From contig NW_019154047.1 in assembly GCF_001653235.2 (NCBI RefSeq), positions 372,001-436,000 of the forward strand: a DNA stretch of 64,000 bases. Reading direction: 5' to 3'. Position 1 is the first letter of the stretch. The number at the start of each line of letters is the position of its first letter. Positions 54,658 to 64,000 of this stretch are shown piece by piece. This DNA is from Pochonia chlamydosporia 170 (Eukaryota; Ascomycota; Sordariomycetes; Hypocreales; Clavicipitaceae). The notes beneath the pieces were generated by a model that searched no databases, was not told where the DNA came from, and saw nothing but the letters and a program-made list of their open reading frames with translations. Both the position numbers and the translations under genes were made by a program.

Positions 54658-57600
54658 ATGTTTTCATCGAAGCAACGATTCCGACTAACTGATCCTGCGG
54701 CAGTTGCAGACCGCGCCAAATCCCGCGGCTGGAAGGCTGACGAACATCTTGAGAACGATAAGCAGAGGGACTTGAACAAATATGATGACAAAGTTAAGGA
54801 GAAGCAAGATCAGGTGCTTCACAAATACGCCATGTAAGGACAATGAGCAACAAAGGACATTCCACTCTGCTAATATGCACATAGTTGGCACTGGGACAGG
54901 TCCGGACGCAATGTCGACTTCGAACCGTACAAAGACGTACTGCTTCGCGAAGGGGTACCCATACCTCCTATTCAGGAGCTTAAGGATTTCTGGAGATTTT
55001 ATAAAGATCAGTCGGTCGGAAGACTTCGTGAACGTCCCACTGCGCCAACGCTCAAAGCAAGAGCAAAAGAGTTCAAGGGCGGCTATATGCGTATGACTGG
55101 AAATCTCCTTAACGACGAAGATACCAGGGAAATTAATTACGTGCGTTTAACCAAGCAGCAGATTTTACCTTATTTTTTAACCTTCACTAACTATCACACA
55201 GTGGTTAAAAAATGTCCTGCCTTTCGAGGAGAAGAGTGGTGTTAAGGACATCGTGATGCCAAAGTACAACTATAAACCAGTTGACCTGGATCGGCACCTC
55301 GACGCTCTGTATACCAGGGGAGACCTGGGGATCACACACGAGAGGACTAGGTTTCAGTTCCACCTGATTCTCCTTATGTTTGCCAACACCGGAGCTCGAA
55401 AAGGCGGGCTATTAACAGATGGGATAAAGTACAAGGTAATGGTTACACTCCAAAATCTCAAACTCTAGCGAACATACTCTTATTGAGCCTCTAGGATATC
55501 CGACTTGTTCTCGAAAGAAGTGGCAATGGTGGTCGACGGTTTATTTTCGGCCATTACCAACGAACAGTTAAGAACAATAAGGATCCGGAGAACAATAAGT
55601 AAGATATACCCCTTGCGCCCGAGGCACGTTCGAAGCTGATGGGCCCAGGTTTGGTGCTACTGGCCGAGAGCATAAGATTCTTCGTTACAATGCTGTTTTT
55701 CTATTGCTACTACTTGCTATCGCAGACAATGCTCTTGATCGGGACGATTTCGTTCAGATTCTAAAAGGGAATGGAGACGGGCCAATAGAATGGAATGTTG
55801 CAGCCCTGGAGACTCCTATCTGCAGATCAGTCGATCGACAGGGTACGGTCGATGACACGAAACCCATGAGCGAGTTTGTTTTTTTAGGCATATTCAAGAA
55901 GCTCTTCATGGCAGAGTACGACTATTCGCGTGCTTCTATGCACATGATTAGGCGTGAAATTGGCAAACAGCTTGATGGTAAGTATTGTATCTCCATAGTC
56001 CAAGCATAAAGAGGTTGACTTGCGATTAGAGCGATATACTGAGGTAGAAAGATCTCAACACCTCACCCAAGCCGACAAAGCTGTATTTGGCCAAAGCTAC
56101 GTTGCATTTGTTTCTTCCTGCGATGGATTTGCCGCATTCATGCGCGAGAAGCCGGATCATGCAGCAGTTGAATATTTCCAGGGTGTCAGTCAGTTCTGGC
56201 AGCCTGGCCTTCCCACCAAGTTGCCCGCCGCTTTAAGAGACAAAATAAACAATCACCCCGACATTTTGGAGCTGAAGAGAGAAATAAAAGCATCGGGATC
56301 CATCCGATCGGGAAAAAAAACTACGAAAAACCAGTTGAATGCTTTAAGAAAACGGCTTGAGAGAGGGGTTCTGGAGGAGCATCGCTCTAAATGCTTCAAA
56401 GAAAAGCGGCGAGATAGGTTACTGCGTGGCAGCCATCGCAGTGCGGAGGACGACGACGACGCGGACCCGCTTAATGATCTAATACCCGAGAAGGGCCGTG
56501 TTGCACAAGCCATGATGCGCACATTACCTGTTGATCATGCCAAACAGCCAGACATCATGCGAGATGCTCTTTTACTACTCACAGGATCTGGGAGCGTTTA
56601 CTATCGTCCCCAAGAGGTGCCCAAGAATGAACTCTGCCCATATTGCGAGTTGGCAGTGAAGAGGTTCGCTAGAGGACGACTTCATCTACATAAGAGTATG
56701 TCACTGACTAGTTTGTAGCCTTCCTCCTCGACAGCGATCTCAGCATATTCACCGTTGTCGAAGAAAGTCAACAGCGGAGACTTTAGGCGTGAGCTGGACC
56801 GACCTGAAATTTTGCTACTTCTGTATGGCGTTCTATACAAGGGAGGATTGGCAAGATGATTGTCAGAACCACCTGTCACATCTAAAGCACTGCTGCTCGA
56901 TTACGTACAGACATACGCTACTGCGTCCAGCCTTTTGCCCACTCTGCAAGCAGACAAAAGACCTCCCAGCGAGCGACCGGCTACAGTATTGGGAACGGGA
57001 TGCCGATGCCATTCGTCATATTGAGGAAATCCACGGCTGGATTTGGTTATGCGCTGAATGTAACTTTTCATGCTATGGGAGACAGCCGGGCCTCTATCAT
57101 CTTCACGACGCACACGGCTACAGCATCTCAAATGCTAAATTGATTCAAGGAGAGATCGCGGAGTCAGTACCAGATTCGACGACACAGCTAGTAGCTGTTA
57201 ATTACAATGCGCCAAATGGAAGCAACAACTTTGAGTCTATATCGTTCCTGCCGTCGCCGGCGCCAGATCTGCCCCTTGAAGCTCGGGAAGAAAACTTCTA
57301 CAAATTGCACACAATGCTAGACCCTCAACTCTTGGCTGGGAGCGATCCCTGCAGCGATACCTGCGCCGATCCTTCAACTGGAATGTTTTACGAGTCATCA
57401 ACGAGCGATACGGCCTCATTTTGGGACGATACTTGCGACATGGATCCATTGGATGAACTCATGTCCCAATACATAACGTTCCCGGCGGATGCCGCCGAGG
57501 GTGGTCCGCTGCCTAATGAGATTTCGAACACTGGTGACGTGATCGATTTGACTGGCGACGATAAATTAACCCCACAGACGACGGAACCGTTATCTACCGA

Positions 57601-58477
57601 GCAGCACCGGCCGCGACAGCCTAACCCGGGAGACGACAACTCTGTTCCAGACCATACGGCCTGCCCGGCTGCGTCTCATCTATGCCCATCGCCAACTCTC
57701 CAAGGGGCCGAGGGGCGAGCCTCAGATCAGACTCGCCGAGATACAGATACATTGCGCTCGCTGCTGCCGGAGCGCAGAGAAAGCAACGTCGTTGCCGAAG
57801 CGAGCGAAATGAACCCAGAACCAGAAATCCGGACGAACTCGCATATAGACCACCAAAAAGGCAACAATCATCAGAGTGTCAAACAAGCGGTGCGAATTCG
57901 ACTGAAAACTTCTTCGCCCGCTAAAAATGATAACAATCAGCACACCAGCCTGGCGACATTGATCACAGCACCTTCTCCGTCTTGTAAATTGCACTCTACA
58001 GACTTAGAAGGGCATAGTACATCTCCCAAACGGAAGCTCATAAGGCTACACCGTCAAAAGAGGCTAGAAGCGAGCGAGGATGATGAAAGCGTTCAAACCG
58101 AGCAGCCCGATCGGAAACGACAGAAAAATAATATCTACAAAGTCAAGCGTTATCTGGCCGTATGGGGCAAGATTTTCCTTGAATGGGACGATGGCACAAC
58201 CGGCTGGGAACCGAAGAGCAACATTATAGACAAAGAGGGGTTGGCTAAATTCCAGGCGGAATACCAAGGCATTGACGAAGGTGTTGATATCCTCAATGTC
58301 AGACAATCCAGAGCCAGGGCGTATCAATTTCTTGTGCATTGGCATGGACGGCCAGATAGCGAAGATCGTTGGGTAGACGAGAAGTACATGAATCGAGATC
58401 GAATCGAGGAAATGAAAGCAAAGGCTAGGGTCAGTTCCAGAGCGTCTGGGCAGAAACGTGTTCGAAGAAGCCAATGA
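54658..58477 (+). CDS. DUF3435 tyrosine recombinase (Starship captain-like) with FluG-type zinc fingers and C-terminal chromodomains
   Basis: Seven exons (54658-54833, 54885-55140, 55202-55435, 55495-55598, 55649-55977, 56030-56695, 56775-58477) give 1155 aa; all phases agree and introns are 50-79 nt. Residues about 60-145 (IWHWDRSGRNVDFEPYKD, LKDFWRFYKD) are the N-terminal DUF3435 region. About 145-400 is the recombinase core: R210 in NTGARKGG, H355-x-x-R358 in MHMIRREIG, Y390 in FGQSYVA. Zinc fingers follow: LCPYC, FCYFC (C602/C605), FCPLC (C643), WLCAEC...YHLHDAH (C681). VIDLTGDD at 844 resembles a SUMO-interaction motif; a Lys/Arg cluster near 1030 suits a nuclear signal. Two chromo-like modules start near 1043 (YKVKRYLAVWGKIFLEW...GWEP) and 1092 (YQFLVHWHGRPDSEDRW). 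Family members in Starships excise and insert the element. The last intron (56696-56774) is the weakest; if wrong, the zinc/chromo part would be a separate gene. Confidence 0.8.
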
Positions 58478-60111
58478 CGCAGTTCCGCAGCAGTGAAATG
58501 CAAGCCGTCTTGCAATGGCACAGCGAGATGATCAGGAACAGTTTTTTAAGCCAGTAACAGTGCACCTGTCTATGAACGGGCAGGGTCTCATCGCTTAGAT
58601 CTGAATTTGCAAACTGAAGAATTTGAATGCCATCATCAATATGAAGAAAGTTAGACTGCGGCTAGATATAAGTATAAATAAACAAACTGGCTCTGTCGTC
58701 GTCTTCCAATTTTCGTTTCAAAGCCGGCACCATAAGTACCGAGAGCGAGCGATATTGATGGTGCTCGGTGGGGAAGAGTATGTGGAAAGGCTAATATAAC
58801 GCTCGCAAAATTGGCCCTGGTTCCTACAATGATCTGGCTCTCCATTTGGAATAAGAATGGTAGCGGGATATTAGCTGGGAGCATGGTCTTCCGTACCGCT
58901 GACGAATTGGGTGTTGGACAGTCCGCCGCGTACATACACCATCTTGTGAGCCTTCCTGGTTGTGAATGCAGACGAAACTAACACAAACTTAGTGTCTCTA
59001 CTGACATCCCAGATATCCCCTCGATCATTATTAACAAGCAGCACCTATTCTTTCTGCGGTTGGAAGCGGCCAACGCAGGGAGGAAATATCCTCTCCTCTC
59101 TGCGCGCGAGTCGCGGAGTTACAGAAGTCAATTGTGTGAAGTGACTGTGAATTCTCTATTTTTAGCGTATGAGGCCCTATTGGATGGTCAACCGCCTGTC
59201 TGGAGCTAAACTTATAACTTGCCGTTGGCGCCCGGAGTCGCTATTGACCCGTTGTTTGGGTGCAATTGCCATTGCGACCGGCGTCTTGGGCAGTTACTGG
59301 TGCAATGCTCTCGCACCATCTGCACAATCTGGGCCTCGGACCAAACGAAGCCCCGAGGTGCTCCCCAAAGGCTCCCCCTTGTGTGACGCCACAGGCGCGT
59401 AAATGGCCACTGGCCGTCGCCTCACAGGTGACCCAAAGAGAAATTTCTCCTGCTTTGATTTGACCTTACATCCCGTCACATATGAGTCTTGCTTACCGGT
59501 TCAGGAATCGCATGAGAATGTAGACTTGAGTACCACATACTGACGGCTCCCTTGATCACATCACCGCAAATGTTGACACTCTGTGCGGGCAAAGGTATTA
59601 ATAGTTCTGTCGCGGCTCTCAGGGGCTGTTAACTCCAAGATAGTTCCGAGATAGGACATGAATGAGATACCTGCGGCGTCCTGACTAAGTACAATGACTA
59701 GAAGTGAACTGGAAATGCTTCAAGGAAGCCATTGCCACTCAATAGCAGTGTCTGGTTTGCTGCACAATAGGATGACTTCAAACCCAGGTGATAGGAATGG
59801 ATGCACATATGCCCAGCACCCTGCAAATGACGGGACATACCTCAAGGGCTGCTGTGCTCATACACGCAAGTGCCAAAGACAATTTCGATGCCTTCGCCAG
59901 TTTTCCAGAATCCGCTTTTAGAATTGTAAAAGCACATTTTAACTTGGCAGGTTCAAATAGGAACCGAGAGGTAATGGGTGAACTTGAGTTTGCACCTCAA
60001 CACCATACACAGCTAAGTGTCACAACGAATGCGAAGTGCACAAGTTTCCACCCCAACGAAGTCGTGACAAACATTCATAGTTGAGAATCGAAATACGTCA
60101 GTCTGTCTAAG
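58478..60111. other. No gene recognised
   Basis: About 1.6 kb between the recombinase and the first DUF3723-like gene. Short frames only. GC-richer words near 59220-59410 give overlapping frames on both strands without domains. Confidence 0.5.
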
Positions 60112-61808
60112 ATGAAAGGGAAAGCACTAGGCATCGTTCAAGTCCCCTTATCGAACATACTCTGCGGAGATGGCCGCGGTGCCGAAAGGACCAGAATCGA
60201 CCCAAATGGACGTCGAATTGTTGTATTTATCGGCAACTCAGATATTCCCGCAGTCTTAAGCAAGCTGCGTCTCACTGAGCTGCAGTTGGAGGCAGCCAAC
60301 GCGGAGAGCAACTACCCTCTACTCAGCAGCCAAGCTGTGTGGTTTACGGGGTTGCGGAGTTCTCTCACAGAAGCTCACAGAATGAACCCACTCCTGCACC
60401 TGACAGCTCACCTGTACTCCGCAGATCTCTCCGAAAATCCATCGTCTGACGGACACACTTACACAAAGCTTCGCAAGTGTCCTGCAGACGGAGATCAAGC
60501 AGCACAACAGTACGCAGCACTATCACGGGCAAAACGGAGAGGTTTGAAGGCATTATATTGGCAGCCAGAAGTTGGCGCTGCTCTGAACGCCTTGGCTGTA
60601 TTTCCAGGGATCATGCACGACCTTTGTCTCACTGACTGGCCAACGGAAATCGCCCCTCATCTCCAAAGACAAGTCGTTGCACACCTCAACCATGTACACG
60701 CCGTTTGGTGGTATATTACTGGAGGTGACCCTGTCCTCCAGCAAAGCGCTGACATCACTACGGTGAGAGCGTTAGAAGGCCGTGCTCCTGCACGGAGTCG
60801 GTCGGACTGTGCTCGGGTCCGCGAGGCCTTCGAAAGTGAGATTGCCTTCCGCGGAATAACCGATCCAAAGAGACGTCGCGCAATGATGCAAAGAACTTGC
60901 AATCTACTCGTCATGATACCAAGCTTGAGATCTTTTCACGCGAACATGAGGCACCTTTGTGTCATTGACCGGATACTCCGAACGTACCTAATTCCCCATG
61001 ATTTGGATGAACCTGCCGAAGAAAAGGACCGGTCGCTTCGCTGGAAGTTGAGGCGGTTTTGGACGAGGCCAGCGCCGTACTTGGAAGTCCGGGAAGGGGA
61101 ACTGCAATTGACCGTGGGTCGATCTTCGTTCGACCAGGCATACAAGCAGCTGGTCTTAGCTGCGCTTCGTCACTTCCCATCATTAGAACAGCCCGCCGAC
61201 CCTGATTATGTTTGCCGTTTTCAGCAGCAGGCATATATCCTTGGCTTTCGTAACAAGTGTACTGACGAGGCAATGTGTGTAACGGTTCCGTCTCCGTCGC
61301 AAGGCACGGCACCCGTGCAAAACCAATTGGACGAGCCCATGCTCTTGGAGCCAGTACACCTACGATGGGGGCGTCCGAGTACGAAGCTCCTCAAATCAGT
61401 ACAGGCCTCGGCATTTCTTGAGGGAAAGACCAATATCATCCCCAGCGAAGAAGGGCTAACTGTTCGATTTTTGTTGAATGACCTTTTCGATCGTTTTCTG
61501 AGTCGTGTGTTCGATATTGATAGGGATGTTGTTCTAATAAGCAGGGGGATGAGCACAGCCTGGCGATATCGAAGCTCAACTGGTCCACGGCGTCATATCA
61601 CTTCCCAGCGAAGGCGGCAAAGGTCAACGTTCGTAGGGCCAAGAAATTATGGCTCAGAACACACAAGAGGTAAGAAGTTTCGCCTCATTTAGACAAGCGC
61701 CTGAGGAGATTTTTCGGTATTAAAATTTGTACAGCCTCAAGCAGAAGCAGAGCTGCCAGGGAATTGGGTGGTCACGTTGAGCCACCTACACCAACGAAAG
61801 CGCTCTGA
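60112..61808 (+). CDS. DUF3723-like protein (Starship-associated family), copy A
   Basis: Exon 1 is 60112-61669. A GTAAGA donor and ACAG acceptor give a 65-nt intron and a short last exon 61735-61808, for 543 aa; without splicing the frame would end at 61692 (526 aa). The protein starts MKGKALGIVQVPLSNIL, then has IPAVLSKLRLTELQLEAANAESNYPLL, WFTGLRSSLTEAHRM, and SDGHTYTKLRKCPADGDQAA...YAALSRAKRRGLKALY. The last block (SDG-x5-KLR...LS-x2-KRR-x-LKAL) is what I recognise from DUF3723. In relatives the WFTGLRSSLTEA segment reads like GxHRxEAA, recalling ParB-type folds; here the His is lost. Biochemical function is unknown. It is related throughout its N-terminal half to the gene starting at 63454. 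Confidence 0.65.
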
Positions 61809-62325
61809 CGCAGGACTCGCTGGCTCAAAGCTGACACGTTGTGCGTAGAGAGACAGTTGGATGTCAACGAGGATGATGTCCGCTAATATGACACAACAGT
61901 TGAATTCAGCCGCAACTATCAAACGGAATTGTTGAGCGATTAAGCGTCTAAATTGTATCAGCAGCGTTACAAGATTGCAAATAGCAGCTGCAGGCAGCTA
62001 GCTTCCGACGATGATGTCACAATTGACCAGCTACATCGCTTCAATCAAGGCCAAGACCACCGTGAAGTACACCTAGGGGTCGCTGGGACAAAACCCCAAA
62101 ATCGGTGGATAAATGTCAAAACGGGTTAGCGGCTTGGATGTGTCGCCCCACAGTACATCAGCCCAAGTACCTCAGTTCAACTTTCTTCAATTTATGTCGC
62201 GTTACAGCAAATCCGATTGTCAACGGGCCTGCTGCGGACCAGCAGCGCAGGTCTCAACCATCCCTACAATCTACAGAGACATCAGTCACTACTATGGCGG
62301 CGTAAGAGTACCCACACTGCATCTG
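61809..62325. other. Spacer with an LTR fragment; no clear gene
   Basis: An 80-codon frame at 62113-62355 (MSKRVSGLDVSPHSTSAQVP) leads into the minisatellite but has no recognisable domain. An LTR fragment lies at 61952-62004. Confidence 0.45.
61952..62004 (+). repeat. Diverged fragment of the copia LTR
   Basis: TTGTATCAGCAGCGTTAC, then AGCAGCTGCAGGCAGCTAG, align in order with the 48850-49096 LTR (ATGTATCAGTAGTGTTAT and AGCAAGCTGCAGGCAGCTTG). About 50 bp is recognisable; the ends are not. Confidence 0.6.
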
Positions 62326-63108
62326 ATGAATGGTTCAGAGGGGAGATCTCCGTAGGAAGTGAACCCCAGTCGTTGATGATTGGTTAACAGGCGGGTACTC
62401 CGGAGGGATGCAATCCCTGTCGCTCATGATGAATGGTTGACGGGCAGGTATTTCCCTGCAGGAAGTCGCCCCGGGCGCCAATGATGGATGGTTGGGAGGC
62501 GAGATTTCTGGAGGGAAGTCGTCCGTTCTACACGATGAATGGTTCACAGGCAGGTATTTCCCTGCGTGAAATGGCCCCTGGCGCCTATGATGAATGGTTG
62601 GGAGGCGAGATTCTGGAGGGAAGTCATCCCTGCTGCACGCGATGAATGGTTGACAGACAAGTATTTTCCTGCGGGAAATGGCCCCTGGCGCCTATGATGG
62701 ATGGCCGGATGCATATATTCCGCCAGGAAGTAACCCCTGGCACTTATGATGAATGGTTGGGAGGCGAGATTCTGGAGGGAAGTCATCCCTGTTGCACGCG
62801 ATGAATGGTTGACAGGCAGGTATTTCCCTGCAGGAAGTCGCCCCGGGCGCCAATGATGGATGGTTGGGAGGCGAGATTTCTGGAGGGAAGTTGTCCGTTC
62901 TACACGATGAATGGTTCACAGGAAGGTATTTCCCTGCGGGAAATGGCCCCTGGCGCCTATGATGAATGGTTGGGAGGCAAGATTCTGGAGAGAAGTCATC
63001 CCTGTTGCACGCGATGAATGGTTGACAGGCGGGTATTTCCCTGCAGGAAGTAGCCCCTGGCGCTTATGATGGATCGCTGAGACGCCAGACTTCTGGAGGG
63101 TTGCACCC
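62326..63108. repeat. Minisatellite: 15 units of about 50-55 bp starting GATGAATGG
   Basis: Unit starts are near 62326, 62376, 62430, 62485, 62536, 62591, 62643, 62698, 62750, 62802, 62857, 62908, 62963, 63015 and 63068. Two types alternate: A (TTGACAGGCAGGTATTTCCC...) of about 55 bp and B (TTGGGAGGCGAGATTCTGGA...) of about 51-52 bp. A block of about 210 bp recurs almost identically 372 bp downstream, so seven units were duplicated together. An A+B pair is about 107 bp, not a multiple of three, so the frames crossing it are not protein repeats. Confidence 0.88.
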
Positions 63109-63453
63109 CAAATTAGCTCGGCAACAAATAAATGATCCCGATTGGTTTGGCTATGCCAATGAAATGGCTGACCCCTCTCTGTTGTCTGACCAATCCGGCA
63201 TGGAGCATGACTCATTTTCCCTAAAATAGAACAAAACTATATTAGCATACAAGAAGACTCTTGGAAATAGAATTCAGCATCCATTTTCTTCGAATTCCGT
63301 TCTTCAATCGCGAAACGAGCCAAACCGCTCCAATGTATTCTTCCCGTCCATGGACCGCGGTGGCGTATCCACCACTGGTCGCAACAATGACGAGCCCTCC
63401 AGGCGACAAACTCTCCAAATCTAAGGCCCCTATATTTAAAAAAGGTACAAGCG
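63109..63453. other. Spacer before the second DUF3723-like gene
   Basis: No domain is visible. It is the likely promoter region of the 63454 gene, though no clear TATA box is seen. Confidence 0.4.
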
Positions 63454-64000
63454 ATGGAAAAGTCTGGAGTAGGCTATTTGGGAGTGGTTCAAGTTCCTCT
63501 GCGGCAGATGCAATTTGTGGAAGAGGTAGGAGAGCGGTTGCACGACACACGACAAACGGAACGTCTCCAAGCACTCTTTCAAAATACTGCAGCTGATCAT
63601 GAAAACTGTAGGCATTGGGTTGATGGCTACATCGACAATACTGAAGTGTCATCCTTTGTAAACAAGCTGGGTCTGTCCCGTCATGAACTCAAACAGCATA
63701 ACCTAGATGGCAATTACCCTCGCCTTGATGACCAGGTCGTGTGCTTCACTCAGGGTCGTCATCGAATCGAAGCGGCCAGCAACATTAATCCATATGACCT
63801 TTGGACGGTCAGGCTGTCATGCATGAGCCTCTCGCAAATCCAAACCAACCAGATAGTGAAATCACGAACGGAGCAATATCAGCATGAGACGCCAGATTCA
63901 GACGGGCGTATATACTCTAAGCTGCGACAGTATGGGGACAGAGGGTTCGAGTTCCACGAGTGGCATCAGCGCTTGAGTAAAAAGAAACAGTATATCTTTC
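63454..64000 (+). CDS. DUF3723-like protein, copy B, cut by the window end
   Basis: The frame is open from ATG at 63454 (MEKSGVGYLGVVQVPLRQMQ) to the last base, 182 codons. It aligns with copy A: LGVVQVPL / LGIVQVPL, FVNKLGLSRHELKQHNLDGNYPRL / VLSKLRLTELQLEAANAESNYPLL, and SDGRIYSKLRQYGDRG...WHQRLSKKKQ / SDGHTYTKLRKCPADG...YAALSRAKRR. Here the segment VCFTQGRHRIEAASNIN keeps the GRHRIEAA core typical of the family, which copy A has lost. It is therefore likely to be the better preserved copy. Function is unknown; the family is common as Starship cargo. The C-terminal part lies outside the window. Confidence 0.68.
   Translation, partial: MEKSGVGYLGVVQVPLRQMQFVEEVGERLHDTRQTERLQALFQNTAADHENCRHWVDGYIDNTEVSSFVNKLGLSRHELKQHNLDGNYPRLDDQVVCFTQGRHRIEAASNINPYDLWTVRLSCMSLSQIQTNQIVKSRTEQYQHETPDSDGRIYSKLRQYGDRGFEFHEWHQRLSKKKQYIF

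Larger units (their letters stand above)
54440..64000 (+). mobile_element. Putative 5' part of a Starship-like giant element
   Basis: This is inference from gene content and order: a DUF3435 recombinase first, then two DUF3723-like genes in the same orientation, with long low-coding spacers and a minisatellite. DUF3723 genes are among the most frequent accessory genes of Starships. The left limit is only a guess just after the LINE-3 remnant; the right end lies outside the window. No target duplication can be shown. Confidence 0.45.

Noticed and set aside
55599..55648. In-frame TAA at 55600-55602 and an apparent frame change in the recombinase gene, suggesting a pseudogene
   Set aside because: A 50-nt GTAAGA...CCCAG intron removes both and joins phases exactly (NNK to FGATGREHK). 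I keep a small chance that it is a real lesion.
62326..63108. CRISPR-like or protein-repeat array
   Set aside because: The units are tandem without unique spacers and the period is not a multiple of three. Open frames on both strands are by-products of the repeat.

Overview
The window looks like a repeat-rich stretch of a filamentous ascomycete (Pezizomycotina) nuclear genome. Introns are short (about 50-90 nt) with GT...AG ends and CTAA/CTGA-like branch sites. Host genes are fungal types, and the intergenic space is packed with hAT, Tad/I-like LINE and Ty1/copia elements. I see no rRNA, tRNA or CRISPR array. There is one 10-N assembly gap at 28598-28607.

Layout. 1.7-3.2 kb: a three-exon FAD amine oxidase. 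3.3-9.06 kb: an almost complete LINE (ORF1 gag, ORF2 EN-RT-RNaseH-like) on the minus strand, broken only by a 191-bp solo LTR with a clean 5-bp target duplication. 9.1-12.1 kb: a hAT element with one frameshift. 12.7-14.35 kb: a second copy of the LINE family that keeps ORF1 and the 3' UTR but has lost all of ORF2. 15.4-18.1 kb: two host genes (a fungal F-box-like/2EXR-type protein and a bHLH factor) around a small RT relic. 18.7-20.2 kb: two MITEs. 20.2-23.2 kb: no recognisable gene. 23.2-25.9 kb: an intact hAT with one intron. 26.2-28.6 kb: a hAT cut by the gap. 29.9-34.35 kb: a three-level nest, with a MITE inside a hAT inside an older hAT, each joint marked by an 8-bp duplication. 34.35-37.16 kb: an intact hAT. 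38.6-39.55 kb: an IRG/IIGP-like GTPase gene. 39.8-54.4 kb: nearly unbroken transposons (hAT, then hAT inserted in a copia remnant, copia, LINE, and a hAT inserted in that LINE).

The most interesting part is 54.6-64 kb. A seven-exon gene encodes, in order, a tyrosine-recombinase-type DUF3435 domain (R, HxxR and Y all visible), FluG-type zinc-finger segments, a SUMO-interaction-like VIDLT motif and two chromodomain-like modules. Downstream on the same strand lie two diverged members of one family that I recognise as DUF3723-like, separated by a 15-unit minisatellite. The second runs off the window edge. DUF3435 'captain' plus DUF3723 cargo is the hallmark of Starship giant mobile elements, so I propose that the right end of the window is the 5' part of a Starship-like element. 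Neither of its ends is established here.

Together the genes describe a host locus repeatedly used as a landing site. At least eight hAT copies from several lineages are present, each with its own subterminal repeat word. Four hAT transposases are intact, which argues for recent activity and weak or absent RIP, while older relics carry stops.
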